In this document: positions 1 to 7,848 of the stretch, in pieces
How positions within the stretch are numbered: position 1 is the stretch's first letter
Layout: every line of letters starts with the position of its first letter
NCBI GenBank assembly: GCA_946479505.1
Contig: CAMLGC010000017.1
Span: forward strand, 1-48,352
DNA from: an uncultured Sphingomonadaceae bacterium
Lineage (GTDB): Bacteria; Pseudomonadota; Alphaproteobacteria; Sphingomonadales; Sphingomonadaceae
Direction of reading: 5' to 3'
DNA: 48,352 bases
Made by a program: the position numbers and the translations under genes
Notes under the pieces: generated by a model
What the model was told of the DNA's origin: nothing
Seen by the model: the letters and a program-made list of their open reading frames with translations, nothing else
Databases searched by the model: none

Positions 1-117
1 CAGCTCGGCATGGCGGTGCTCCAGCGCGTCGCCGAGGAGACCGCCGAGATCGCCAAGGTCGAGGCGCATCCGCGAATGGAAGGCCGCCAGATGCTGATGG
101 TGCTCTCGCCCAAGTGA
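1..117 (+). CDS. 3' end of an unrecognised protein (partial)
   Basis: The window opens inside a reading frame that encodes 38 residues ending MLMVLSPK and stops with TGA at 115-117. The codons have high GC3, like the neighbours, so this is very probably the C-terminus of a real gene. The stop overlaps the GTG start of the following glucanase gene by four bases (GTGA), which suggests translational coupling and one operon. The visible part shows no motif that I recognise, so no function is assigned. Confidence 0.7.
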   Translation, partial: QLGMAVLQRVAEETAEIAKVEAHPRMEGRQMLMVLSPK

Positions 118-998
118 TTCGGTCGCTCACGGCGGCGATGGCGGCGGCGCTTGCCCTCGCCGGGTGCGCGTCGGCGCGGGAGGCGCCCAAAAGTCTTGCC
201 GCCCAAAATGCCGCGGTCGACCTGCCGATGGCGGTGCCCGAGGGCGCGCGCCTCGTCTGGGCGGACGAGTTTTCGACCCCCGGCCTGCCCGATCCCGCGC
301 GATGGGCCTATGACACCGCGTGGAACGAGCAGGGCTGGTTCAACGACGAGAAGCAATATTATTCTGCGGACCGCCCGCAGAATGCGCGGATCGAGGACGG
401 GCATCTGCTCATCACCGCACGGGCCGAGGCGCTGACCGGCGCCGAGGATTATGGCGGACAGGCCTATAGCTCGGCGCGGCTGCTGACCAAGGGGCTCGGC
501 CAGTGGACCACGGGTTTCGTCGAGGTGCGCGCGAAGCTCGCCTGCGGGCGCGGCGTGTGGCCGGCGATCTGGATGCTCGGCGCCGACGATTCAGCGGGCT
601 GGCCCGCGCAGGGCGAAATCGACATCATGGAGCATGTCGGCTGGGATCCGGGCGTGGTCCACGGCACCATCCACACCAAGGCGTACAACCATGTGATGGG
701 CACGCAGGTGGGGGCCGAGACGCGCGTGGCCGACGCCTGCACCGCCTTCCACACCTATCAGCTCGACTGGAGTCCCGAGCGGCTGCTGATCGGCATCGAC
801 GGGCGCGCGTACATGCGCTTCGCGAATGACGGCCGGCACGATCCGGCGACCTGGCCGTTCGACAGCCCCCAATACCTCATCCTCAACGTCGCGGTCGGCG
901 GCTGGGGCGGCGAGAAGGGAATCGACGAAGGCGCGTTTCCCGCGACGATGGCGGTCGATTACGTGCGGGTGTGGCAGGCGACCGACGCAGCGCGCTGA
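114..998 (+). CDS. GH16 family glycoside hydrolase, secreted lipoprotein
   Basis: Predicted beta-glucanase, probably an endo-1,3-beta- or mixed-linkage glucanase of the laminarinase type. Residues 1-17 form a lipoprotein signal peptide with lipobox LAGC and the acylated Cys at position 18, so it should be membrane anchored. The GH16 signature GEIDIMEHVG is complete: E168 nucleophile, D170, E173 acid/base. The motifs WADEFS and FVEVRAKL and the C-terminal AVDYVRVWQ are also typical of the family. At 294 residues the length is normal for a single-domain GH16 enzyme. The GTG start at 114 overlaps the upstream stop. Substrate preference within GH16 cannot be read from the sequence. Confidence 0.92.
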   Translation: MIRSLTAAMAAALALAGCASAREAPKSLAAQNAAVDLPMAVPEGARLVWADEFSTPGLPDPARWAYDTAWNEQGWFNDEKQYYSADRPQNARIEDGHLLITARAEALTGAEDYGGQAYSSARLLTKGLGQWTTGFVEVRAKLACGRGVWPAIWMLGADDSAGWPAQGEIDIMEHVGWDPGVVHGTIHTKAYNHVMGTQVGAETRVADACTAFHTYQLDWSPERLLIGIDGRAYMRFANDGRHDPATWPFDSPQYLILNVAVGGWGGEKGIDEGAFPATMAVDYVRVWQATDAAR

Positions 999-1039
999 AG
1001 CGCCTCGCTCGCCGAATGCTCTCCGAGGGCGCTGAATCG

Positions 1040-1085
1040 CCGTGTGGCAGCGGCGCCCATCAGAGACGGCGACGCTGCCACACGG
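1040..1085. terminator. Hairpin between convergent genes, candidate bidirectional terminator
   Basis: A perfect 13-bp inverted repeat (1040-1052 with 1073-1085) continues, after one mismatch, into four more pairs (1054-1057 with 1068-1071), leaving a 10-nt loop. It lies between the convergent glucanase and small membrane protein genes. There is no clear T-run on either side, so termination could be factor-assisted. Confidence 0.55.
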
Positions 1086-1106
1086 ACGATCGGTATTGCG
1101 GCGGGA

Positions 1107-1400
1107 TCAGCCCGGGCTGTCCGGTTCGTTGTCGTCGTCGGTCGCCACGACGATTCCGCCGATAACGATCGCGGTTGCAAGCGCGCCCGCGATGATCGCG
1201 CCCGAGCCGCCGATCGCGTTGCTCTTCTTCTTGAGTTTGGTCGAGGTCCGGACGCCGTTGGTCGGGGCGACCGTGGCGTGCTGTGCGGTCGGGGCCGGAA
1301 CGGCGCTCGCCGATCGGGTGGCGTCGGTCGCAAAGGCTGCGGTCGACGTGAGCAGGCACGCGATTGCACCGGCGCCGGCCGCGTATTTTGTCCAGGGCAT
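1107..1400 (-). CDS. Small exported or membrane protein, function unknown
   Basis: The 97-residue protein has an N-terminal signal sequence ending around AFA-TDA, a low-complexity Ala/Thr/Pro linker, a Lys cluster (TKLKKKSN) and a strongly hydrophobic Gly/Ala/Ile segment at about residues 66-86, followed by an acidic tail (TDDDNEPDSPG). A good Shine-Dalgarno (GGGAGAG) precedes the ATG. The layout suggests a short periplasmic stretch with one C-terminal membrane helix and a tiny cytoplasmic tail. I do not recognise a family. It ends facing the glucanase gene, with the hairpin at 1040-1085 between them. Confidence 0.75.
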   Translation of the reverse strand: MPWTKYAAGAGAIACLLTSTAAFATDATRSASAVPAPTAQHATVAPTNGVRTSTKLKKKSNAIGGSGAIIAGALATAIVIGGIVVATDDDNEPDSPG

Positions 1401-1512
1401 TACTTACTCTCCCTTGAGTTATCACAGGCGCGAAGCGGACCAACGCAGGCTCTCTGTGGTTGTTCCGCGCCCCGGGGCGCGATCGGGGGAGCGACCGCGC
1501 CGCGCGCACGGC

Positions 1513-1902
1513 TCATCCCTCGTCGGCCGGCGGCTCCCATAATTCGATCGGGGTGCCCTCGGGATCGTGGATCCGGGCGAAGGTGCCCGTTTCGGGACTG
1601 TCCCATTCGGGGCGGGTCTCGATCGCGACGCCGCGGGCGTTGAGCTGCTCGAGCAGGCCTTCGAGATCGGTGACGCGCAGATTGAGCATCCACTGCCTGT
1701 CGGCCGCGAAATAATCCGTATCGGCCGCGAAGGGGGCGAACACGACCGGGCCGCCTTCGGTTTTCCAGGTCCATTCGTCGGCATCGCCGGTACCGTCGGC
1801 CGCGCAGCCGGGGCCGATCCCGAGGTGGCGGCGATACCAATCGGCGAGCCCTTCCGGATCGCGCGCGCGGAAGAACAACCCGCCTATTCCCTGCACCGGC
1901 AT
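1513..1902 (-). CDS. VOC family protein (glyoxalase/bleomycin-resistance fold)
   Basis: A 129-residue single-domain protein with the paired beta-alpha-beta-beta-beta modules of the vicinal oxygen chelate superfamily. The N-terminal module begins GIGGLFFRARDPEGLADWYRRHLG. The second begins WMLNLRVTDLEGLLEQL and ends HDPEGTPIELWEP, where E (of IELWE) is the usual metal ligand. Members range from lyases and dioxygenases to antibiotic-binding proteins, so the substrate is unknown. It is divergent from the antiporter gene, with 112 bp between the two starts. Confidence 0.88.
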   Translation of the reverse strand: MPVQGIGGLFFRARDPEGLADWYRRHLGIGPGCAADGTGDADEWTWKTEGGPVVFAPFAADTDYFAADRQWMLNLRVTDLEGLLEQLNARGVAIETRPEWDSPETGTFARIHDPEGTPIELWEPPADEG

Positions 1903-2014
1903 TGTTTTGGCTCCCAGCCGAGGATCGAAGCCGCTATCAATAGCATCATCGCGCGGAACAGGCGACCGGCACGCGCGGTTGCAGGCGTTCCGCTAGACCA
2001 ATGCAGGAGACCCG

Positions 2015-3871
2015 ATGCCCGAATCGCTGATGGTGAAGATCGCGCTGATCGGGCTGCTCGGGGTGGGGGCGCAATGGGTCGCGTGGCGCACGGGGAAGCC
2101 CGCGATCGTGCTGATGCTGATCGCAGGCATCCTTGCCGGCCCGGTGCTGGGGATCATCGATCCGGATCGCGATTTCGGCGCGTTGCAGGAGCCGGTCATC
2201 AAGCTGGCAGTCGCGGTGATCCTGTTCGCCGCGGGCCTCAGCCTCAATTTCCGCGACCTGCGCCATGCCGGCCCCGCGGTGCTGCGGCTGGTGGTGATCG
2301 GCGTGCCGGTGGGGGCGGTGCTCGGCACGCTGGCGGCGCACCACGCCGCGGGGCTGCCGCTCGGCATTTCGGCCTTGTTCGGCGGGATCATGGTGGTGAC
2401 GGGGCCGACGGTGATCGGGCCGATGCTGCGGACGCTGCGGGTGCCGGCGCGCACCCGCGACATCCTGAAATGGGAAGGCATCGTCAACGACCCGATCGGC
2501 GCGCTGCTGGGGGCTGCGATCTACGGCTACATCACCTATGCCGGCGTCTCGCGCGATGCGATGGCGATCGGGTTCGACATCGCCGCGGCGGCGGCGGTGG
2601 CGATCGGGATCGGCGTGGCGCTGGGGTTCGCGGTCACGACATTGTTCCCGCGCGGGTACGTGCCCGAATTCCTCAAGGCGCCGGTGCTGCTCGTGGTGGT
2701 GATCGCCGGGTTCGTGGTCGCCGACCTCATCAAGCACGAGACCGGGCTCATCACCGTGACGGTGATGGGCGTGGTGATGGCCAACCGGCCGATGTATTCG
2801 AGCACGGCGCTGCGCCGGTTCAAGGAGGACCTCGCCGTGCTCCTCATCTCGGGGGTGTTCATCATCCTGTCGGCGACGCTCGACTATCAGGTGATCGAGC
2901 ATTTCCAGGCGCGCTTCATCCTGTTCCTGGTGCTGCTGCTGTTCGTGATCCGCCCGGTGACGGTGCTCGCGAGCCTCGTCTTTTCGAGCGTGCCGTGGCG
3001 CGAGCGGCTGTTCATCGCGTGGATCGCGCCGCGCGGGATCGTCGCGGTCGCGATCACCGGGCTGTTTTCGCTGCGGCTCGCCGATTACGGCTTCCTGGGC
3101 GCACGCGAGCTCCAGTCGCTGGGCTTCGCAGTGGTGATCGTGACGATCTTCGCGCACAGCCTGAGCGCCTCGTGGCTGGCGCAGCGGCTGGGCATCGACA
3201 AGGGCAAGGGGCTGGGCGTGCTGCTGGTCGGCGCCAACGGCTGGACGACCGCGTTCGGCGCGGCGCTGACCCAGTACGAGGTGCCGGTGACGATCGCCGA
3301 CACGAGCAAGTTCGCGCTGCGGGCCGCGCGCAAGAAGGACCTCGACGTGCATCGCGGCGACGTGCTCGACGAGGCGGCGCAGGACACGCTCGACATGGGC
3401 CAGTTCCAGCAGGTGATCGCCGCGACCGAGAACGATTCGTACAACGCGCTGGTGTGCAGCGATCTCGGCCCCGAGGTGGGCGTCGACCGGCTGTCGCAGA
3501 CGGGCCCCGACGAAGAGCGGCCGAGCCATGCCCGCGCGCGGGTGCTGCTGGCGAGCGGCGCGCCGATCGACGAGCTCCAGCAGCGGATCGCCGCGGGATG
3601 GACCTTCAGCCGCACCAAGATCACCGAGAAGTTCGGATACGACGCGTTCCGCGAGCAGCTTCCCGAGGGCGCGGAGCCGGTGGCGGTGATGGATGACGAG
3701 AAGAATCTGCTGCTGTTTTCGACCAATGCCCGTCCGGTGATCGATCCCGGCGACAGCATCATCGCCTTCTACCCGCCCGAGCCGCCGCGCAAGGCCGCCG
3801 AGAAGCGCAAGGGCGCGCCGCCTGCATCGCAGGAGCCGGGCGCGGATGCCACCGAGCCCAGCCGCGCCTGA
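2015..3871 (+). CDS. Cation/proton antiporter, CPA1 type, with C-terminal TrkA-N domain
   Basis: A 618-residue membrane protein. Residues 1-390 hold about 12 hydrophobic helices with the Na+/H+ exchanger pattern, including LILFAAGLSLNF-like TM3 and the motif EGIVNDPIGALLG, whose Asp is the expected ion-binding residue. Residues from about 400 (GVLLVGANGWTTAFGAAL) form a Rossmann-like TrkA-N (RCK) domain that would bind a nucleotide or ligand and gate transport. The tail beyond residue 590 is charged and disordered. It probably exchanges Na+ or K+ for H+ across the inner membrane. The ATG at 2015 is preceded by AGGAG. The ion specificity is not visible. Confidence 0.9.
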   Translation: MPESLMVKIALIGLLGVGAQWVAWRTGKPAIVLMLIAGILAGPVLGIIDPDRDFGALQEPVIKLAVAVILFAAGLSLNFRDLRHAGPAVLRLVVIGVPVGAVLGTLAAHHAAGLPLGISALFGGIMVVTGPTVIGPMLRTLRVPARTRDILKWEGIVNDPIGALLGAAIYGYITYAGVSRDAMAIGFDIAAAAAVAIGIGVALGFAVTTLFPRGYVPEFLKAPVLLVVVIAGFVVADLIKHETGLITVTVMGVVMANRPMYSSTALRRFKEDLAVLLISGVFIILSATLDYQVIEHFQARFILFLVLLLFVIRPVTVLASLVFSSVPWRERLFIAWIAPRGIVAVAITGLFSLRLADYGFLGARELQSLGFAVVIVTIFAHSLSASWLAQRLGIDKGKGLGVLLVGANGWTTAFGAALTQYEVPVTIADTSKFALRAARKKDLDVHRGDVLDEAAQDTLDMGQFQQVIAATENDSYNALVCSDLGPEVGVDRLSQTGPDEERPSHARARVLLASGAPIDELQQRIAAGWTFSRTKITEKFGYDAFREQLPEGAEPVAVMDDEKNLLLFSTNARPVIDPGDSIIAFYPPEPPRKAAEKRKGAPPASQEPGADATEPSRA

Positions 3872-3879
3872 TCGGCTGT

Positions 3880-3887
3880 ATAACCAT
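3880..3887 (+). promoter_or_regulatory. Possible CtrA half-site upstream of the GTA promoter
   Basis: ATAACCAT matches seven of eight bases of the CtrA half-site TTAACCAT and lies 15 bp upstream of the candidate -35 element of the GTA promoter. CtrA is a known positive input to GTA expression in Rhodobacter. One degenerate half-site is weak evidence. Confidence 0.2.
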
Positions 3888-3902
3888 ATAGGCACTTTTC
3901 GG

Positions 3903-3931
3903 TTGACATCGTCACGCTGTTAAGGTACATA
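3903..3931 (+). promoter_or_regulatory. Candidate sigma-70 promoter of the GTA cluster
   Basis: A consensus -35 hexamer TTGACA (3903-3908) is followed after exactly 17 bp by TACATA (3926-3931) as the -10 element. It lies 32 bp after the antiporter stop and 100 bp before the first GTA gene, in the only AT-richer patch of this region. Transcription should start near 3938-3940, just ahead of the terminator-like hairpin at 3978-4016. Confidence 0.6.
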
Positions 3932-3977
3932 TCGGGAACGCTGAAGAATTGCGGGTCGGGGCGGCGGCCTCGATCGA

Positions 3978-4016
3978 GGGGCCGGGCGCGCGAGCGCCGC
4001 GGCCCCTTCTCTTTTT
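3978..4016 (+). terminator. Intrinsic terminator or attenuator in the GTA leader
   Basis: The outer stem 3978-3984 (GGGGCCG) pairs with 4000-4006 (CGGCCCC). After a one-base bulge at 3999, 3985-3989 pairs with 3994-3998, closing a GCGA (GNRA) tetraloop. The run TTCTCTTTTT follows directly at 4007-4016. This is a textbook intrinsic terminator, placed between the promoter and the first GTA gene. An adjoining 12-bp palindrome at 3968-3979 shares bases with the left arm and could form a competing fold. It could also serve readthrough from the antiporter gene. Confidence 0.65.
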
Positions 4017-4031
4017 GGGGCGGAGGGCGGA

Positions 4032-4562
4032 ATGGAGCTGAAGATCAGCGCGACCACGGGGCGCGCCTTGCAGGTCAACGCGGCGGATCCGAGCCGCTTC
4101 ACCCAGGAAAAGCGGCGGCGCTTTCTCGACGCGCTCGCCGCAACCTGTAACGTGCGGATGGCGGCCGAGGCCGCGGGGGTGGCGCACTCGAGCTGCTATC
4201 GGCTGCGCGAGCGCGACGCGAGCTTCGCCGATGCGTGGCAGACGGCAGTGGGGATCGGTTATTTCCGACTCGAAGACGCGCTGCTCGGCTACGCGGTGGC
4301 GCGTATCGAGGCGACCGAGATCGACCCCGAGAGGGCCGACCCGGCCGTGATCGAACGCAGCGCCCTGGGCATGCTTTCGCGCGCCGTGGTGCCGATCGAC
4401 GAACTCCGCTTCTTCCTCGCGCTGCTCAACCGTCACCGCGAGACGGACGGTCGCGCGCTTCCGGGTCGGCGTGCCCGCCGCGCCACGCCGGAGGAGACCG
4501 ACGCCGCCTTGCGCAAGCATCTCGACGTGCTCGCGCGGCAGATCGGCAAAAATGGCGCCTAG
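4032..4562 (+). CDS. GTA gp1-like terminase small subunit
   Basis: First gene of the GTA cluster; predicted to help the large terminase load DNA during packaging. Residues 28-70 form a helix-turn-helix of the small-terminase type (CNVRMAAEAAGVAHSSCYRLRERD). They are followed by helices rich in Arg and Glu and a C-terminal basic segment, RRARRATPEETDAALRKHLDVL. The call rests mainly on this HTH and on its position directly before the large subunit, which overlaps its 3' end by 11 bases. At 176 residues it is within the usual small-terminase range. Expression probably depends on passing the terminator at 3978-4016. Confidence 0.72.
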   Translation: MELKISATTGRALQVNAADPSRFTQEKRRRFLDALAATCNVRMAAEAAGVAHSSCYRLRERDASFADAWQTAVGIGYFRLEDALLGYAVARIEATEIDPERADPAVIERSALGMLSRAVVPIDELRFFLALLNRHRETDGRALPGRRARRATPEETDAALRKHLDVLARQIGKNGA

Positions 4563-5871
4563 CCCCGGCGACGGCCGCAACCCGATCGAGCAGCTCTCGG
4601 TTCTGCGCGAGGAGCAACGCACGCGCGTGCTCGACAAACTGACGCGCGAACAGCGCCGCGAGCTGGGCGCGCGCTGGGAGCAATGGGCGCATCCGGGCCA
4701 GATCGCGCCGCCGGGCGACTGGCGCGTGTGGCTGATCCGCGCCGGCCGCGGCTTCGGCAAGACGCGCGCGGGCGCCGAATGGGTGACGCGGATCGCGCGC
4801 GACACGCACGACGCGAGGATCGCGCTGGTCGGCGCGTCGATCGACGATGTGCGCCGGGTGATGATCGAGGGCACGAGCGGGCTGATCGCGGTGGCGCGCG
4901 ACGACGAGCCGGTCGTCTGGCGCAGCAGCGCCGGCGAGCTGCGCTTCGCCTCGGGCGCGATGGCCTATGTCTATTCGGCCGAAGCACCGGAGAAACTACG
5001 CGGGCCCGAGCACCATGCGGCGTGGTGCGATGAGCTCGCCAAGTGGCGCTATGGCGACGCGACGTGGGACAATCTGATGATGGGCCTGCGGCTGGGCGAT
5101 GCCCCGCGGGTGCTGGTGACGACGACGCCCAAGCCGGTGATGCTCTTGCGGCGGATCATGGCGGATCGCGCGACGGTGGAGACGCGCGGAGGCACGCGGG
5201 ACAATCCGCATCTGCCGCCGACCTTCGTCGCGGCGATGGAGGAGAGGTACGGCGGGACGCGACTGGGGCGGCAGGAGCTGGACGGCGAGCTGATCGACGA
5301 CATCGTGGGCGCGCTGTGGACGCGCGATCTGATCGAGCGGTGCCGGGTGGCGGCGGCGCCCGAGCTGGTGCGGATCGTCGTCGGGGTCGATCCCCCCGCC
5401 GGTTGCGAGGGCGACGCGTGCGGGATCGTCGCGGTGGGGCTGGGGCGCGAGGGGCACGGCTATGTGATCGAGGATGCGAGCGTTTCGGGCGAGCGGCCCG
5501 AGGGCTGGGCCCGCGCCGTGGCGGGGTGTGCGGCGCGGCACGGCGCCGATCGGGTGGTCGCGGAGGCCAACCAGGGCGGGCAAATGGTGCGATCGGTGCT
5601 CGAAGCGGCCGATGCCGGGCTGCCGGTACGGCTGGTCCATGCGAGCCGGGGGAAGGTCGCGCGCGCCGAGCCGGTGGCGACGCTCTACGAAGGCGGCAAG
5701 GTGCATCATGTCGGCGCGTTCGGCCGGCTGGAGGACGAATTGTGCGGGCTGGTCGCGGGCGGCGGCTATGAAGGGCCGGGCCGCTCTCCCGACCGCGCCG
5801 ATGCTTTGGTGTGGGCGGTGGCGGAGCTGATGCTGGGCGTGCGCGCGGTGGCGCGGGTGGCGGGGTTGTGA
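4552..5871 (+). CDS. GTA terminase large subunit (gp2-like)
   Basis: The ATPase-nuclease motor that cuts host DNA and pumps it into the GTA head. From the ATG at 4552 the protein has 439 residues. Walker A is GRGFGKT at 65-71 and Walker B ends CDE at 159-161 (AAWCDELAKW). The C-terminal RNase H-like nuclease is seen in VGVDPPAG, VVAEANQGGQMV and SPDRADALVWA. The frame is open further upstream to 4471, but that stretch is Pro/Arg-rich and lies inside gp1, so the ATG that gives an 11-base overlap is preferred. Length and motifs match the R. capsulatus GTA large terminase family. Confidence 0.95.
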   Translation: MAPSPGDGRNPIEQLSVLREEQRTRVLDKLTREQRRELGARWEQWAHPGQIAPPGDWRVWLIRAGRGFGKTRAGAEWVTRIARDTHDARIALVGASIDDVRRVMIEGTSGLIAVARDDEPVVWRSSAGELRFASGAMAYVYSAEAPEKLRGPEHHAAWCDELAKWRYGDATWDNLMMGLRLGDAPRVLVTTTPKPVMLLRRIMADRATVETRGGTRDNPHLPPTFVAAMEERYGGTRLGRQELDGELIDDIVGALWTRDLIERCRVAAAPELVRIVVGVDPPAGCEGDACGIVAVGLGREGHGYVIEDASVSGERPEGWARAVAGCAARHGADRVVAEANQGGQMVRSVLEAADAGLPVRLVHASRGKVARAEPVATLYEGGKVHHVGAFGRLEDELCGLVAGGGYEGPGRSPDRADALVWAVAELMLGVRAVARVAGL

Positions 5872-5975
5872 GGAGCGGACAGGCCCTCGCCAACCTCGAC
5901 TAGCACCCGCTGCGCGGGCGCATGTCTTCGTATCCTTTCCCGCATTGGGGGAGAGGAAGGTACGGGAGAATTCCT

Positions 5976-7076
5976 TTGAAGCTGTTCGGATGGAAGGCGG
6001 CGCGCGATGGCGCGCGGCCGGCTTTGTCGCGCTCGGCGAGCGTGACGATGCTGGGCGAGTGGCCGCAATCGTATGAGGCGCAGGTGCGCGCGGGCTATTG
6101 CGGGAACGCCGTCGCGCAGCGCGCGGTGCGGCTGGTGGCCGAAGGCGCCGCATCGGCACCGGTGGAGGCGTCGGAAGCGCGGCTTGGGGCGCTGGTGGCG
6201 GCGCGATCGGGCGGGCAGCCGCTGGTGGAGGCCTTGGCGGCGTATCTGCTGCTGCACGGCAATGCCTTCGTGCAGGTGCTGGGGGACGGCGATGGCGGCG
6301 TCGCCGAGCTGTTCGCGCTCAGGCCCGAGCGGGTGTCGGTGGAGGCCGATGCTGGCGGATGGCCCGCCGCCTATCGCTATCGCGTGGGGGAGCGGGTGAC
6401 GCGGCTTTCTGCCGACGCGCCGCGGCCCGAGGTGATCCACCTCAAGGCGTTCTCGCCGGTCGACGATCATTATGGGCTTGGGTGCCTGGGCGCGGCATCG
6501 GGCGCGATCGCAGTGCATAATGCCGCCGCCACGTGGAACAAGGCGCTGCTCGACAATGCGGCGCGGCCTTCGGGAGCGCTGGTCTATGATCCCGGCGACG
6601 GCGCGGCGCTGTCGCGCGAGCAGTTCGATCGATTGAAGGCCGAGATGGAGGCGGGGTTCGCCGGGAGCGGCAATGCCGGGCGGCCGATGCTGCTCGAGGG
6701 CGGGCTCAAATGGCAGGCATTGAGCCTGTCGCCCGCCGACATGGATTTCGTGGGGCTGAAGGCCGCGGCGGCGCGCGAGATCGCGCTCGCCTTCGGGGTG
6801 CCGCCGATGCTGCTCGGGCTGCCCGGCGACAGCACCTACGCCAATTACAAGGAGGCGAACCGGGCCTTGTGGCGGCTCGCGATCCTGCCGCTGGCGGAGA
6901 CGATTTTGACCGGACTGGCGCAGGGGCTGGGCGGATGGTTTCCGGGGGCCGAGCTCACGGTGGCGATGGACCGGGTGCCGGCACTTTCGGAGGATCGCGA
7001 GCGGCTGTGGCGGCAGGTGAGCGGGGCGGATTTCCTGACGCCGGAGGAGAAACGCAAGATGGTGGGGCTGACATGA
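5976..7076 (+). CDS. GTA portal protein (gp3-like, HK97 family)
   Basis: Forms the dodecameric ring at one vertex of the head through which DNA passes. The domain runs through the whole 366 residues, with the typical stretches EALAAYLLLHGNAFVQV, EVIHLKAFSPVDDHYGLG, and the FGVPPMLLG...TYANYKEANRALWR segment near the C-terminus. I chose the TTG at 5976 because GGGAGAA lies five bases before it and the product then starts MKLFGWK, as usual for the family. The frame is open to an ATG at 5922, but that extension covers palindromic intergenic sequence. About 100 bp separate it from the terminase gene, and its stop overlaps the next ATG. Confidence 0.93.
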   Translation: MKLFGWKAARDGARPALSRSASVTMLGEWPQSYEAQVRAGYCGNAVAQRAVRLVAEGAASAPVEASEARLGALVAARSGGQPLVEALAAYLLLHGNAFVQVLGDGDGGVAELFALRPERVSVEADAGGWPAAYRYRVGERVTRLSADAPRPEVIHLKAFSPVDDHYGLGCLGAASGAIAVHNAAATWNKALLDNAARPSGALVYDPGDGAALSREQFDRLKAEMEAGFAGSGNAGRPMLLEGGLKWQALSLSPADMDFVGLKAAAAREIALAFGVPPMLLGLPGDSTYANYKEANRALWRLAILPLAETILTGLAQGLGGWFPGAELTVAMDRVPALSEDRERLWRQVSGADFLTPEEKRKMVGLT

Positions 7077-7378
7077 CCGGGAGCGTGCTCGCGCATCTGC
7101 TGGCGCAGGCCGAGGGCGAGCGCGGCGACCTGGCGACGCTGCGCGCGATCGTCGAGGAGGCAGGCGAGCTGGGCGCGAGCCGGGCGCTGGCGCGGCTGGG
7201 GCTCGGCGACGAGGACGCGACGCGCGACATGGCCGAGCTGCGCGAGCTGCTGGGGGCGTGGAGGGATGCCAAACGGTCGGCGTGGAAGGCGCTGGTGGGG
7301 TGGCTGGTGCGGCTGGCGAGCGTGCTGGTGCTGGCGGGGCTCGCGGTGAGGCTGGGGTTCGGGGATTGGCTCAAGTGA
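7073..7378 (+). CDS. DUF6127-like small membrane protein of the GTA cluster
   Basis: A 101-residue protein starting with ATG in the ATGA overlap with the portal stop. The N-terminal two thirds are acidic amphipathic helices (LAQAEGERGDLATLRAIVEE, MAELRELLGAWRDAK). The last 30 residues form a probable membrane helix (LVGWLVRLASVLVLAGLAVRLG). I recognise the pattern as the DUF6127 family found beside portal genes in sphingomonad GTA clusters, from memory rather than from a search. Its role is unknown. Position between portal and protease would suit a head-assembly or membrane-tethering factor. Its stop overlaps the GTG of the protease gene. Confidence 0.75.
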   Translation: MTGSVLAHLLAQAEGERGDLATLRAIVEEAGELGASRALARLGLGDEDATRDMAELRELLGAWRDAKRSAWKALVGWLVRLASVLVLAGLAVRLGFGDWLK

Positions 7379-7746
7379 TCCGGTTCGCAGGCTATGCCGC
7401 CGTGTTCGATCGGGTGGATCGCGGGGGCGATGTCGTGCGCCAAGGCGCGTTCGGGATGCTGCCCGAGGGCGTGCCGCTGCTGTGGCAGCATGGCGGGACG
7501 CCGGTGGGGGTGATCGAGCGGATCGCGGAAGACGCGCGGGGGCTGCGGGTGATCGGGCGGGTGACGCATCCGCGGCTGGCGGCGCTGGTCGCGGCGGGCG
7601 CGGTGGCGGGGCTTTCGTTCGGATATCGGGTGAGGGCGGCCAGGAACGGCCGCGTGCGCGAGCTGATTGGGCTCGAGCTGGTCGAGGTGAGTCTAGTGGC
7701 GCAGCCGATGCAGCCGTTGGCTCGGGTGCATGCAGTGGAAGGCTGA
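7375..7746 (+). CDS. GTA prohead protease (gp4-like, HK97 family)
   Basis: Serine protease that trims capsid subunits during head maturation. The GTG at 7375 overlaps the upstream stop (GTGA) and gives 123 residues beginning MIRFAGYAAVFDRVD, as typical of the family. The catalytic candidates are H39 (LLWQHGGTPVG), S81 (AGLSFGYR) and E104 (LELVEVSLVAQPM), all in the expected spacing. It is shorter than phage prohead proteases of about 180-200 residues, as GTA versions are. It ends about 100 bp before the capsid gene, and a double hairpin repeat fills that gap. Confidence 0.92.
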   Translation: MIRFAGYAAVFDRVDRGGDVVRQGAFGMLPEGVPLLWQHGGTPVGVIERIAEDARGLRVIGRVTHPRLAALVAAGAVAGLSFGYRVRAARNGRVRELIGLELVEVSLVAQPMQPLARVHAVEG

Positions 7747-7779
7747 CTTTCAGAATCTGAGCGGGGTTCGCATGGCGGG

Positions 7780-7831
7780 CCCCCTCCACCATTCGCTCTG
7801 CGAATGGTCCCCCTCCCCGTTCCGGGGAGGA
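7780..7831 (+). repeat. Double-hairpin repeat, copy 1 (before the capsid gene)
   Basis: Stem 1 is ACCATTCGC/GCGAATGGT (7788-7796 with 7800-7808, 3-nt loop). Stem 2 is CCTCCCCG/CGGGGAGG (7812-7819 with 7823-7830, loop TTC). Copies 2 and 3 share the flanks CCCCTCCACCA and GGTCCCCCTCCCC. The 3' arm GGGGAGGA resembles a Shine-Dalgarno sequence. No T-run follows. Confidence 0.8.
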
Positions 7832-7848
7832 TTTTACAGGAGAATGGC

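Noticed and set aside
1567..3696. 709-codon open frame on the + strand overlapping the antiporter
   Set aside because: It lies in another frame of the antiporter gene, which has clear membrane helices and a ribosome site. The alternative product is Arg/Gly/Ala low-complexity.
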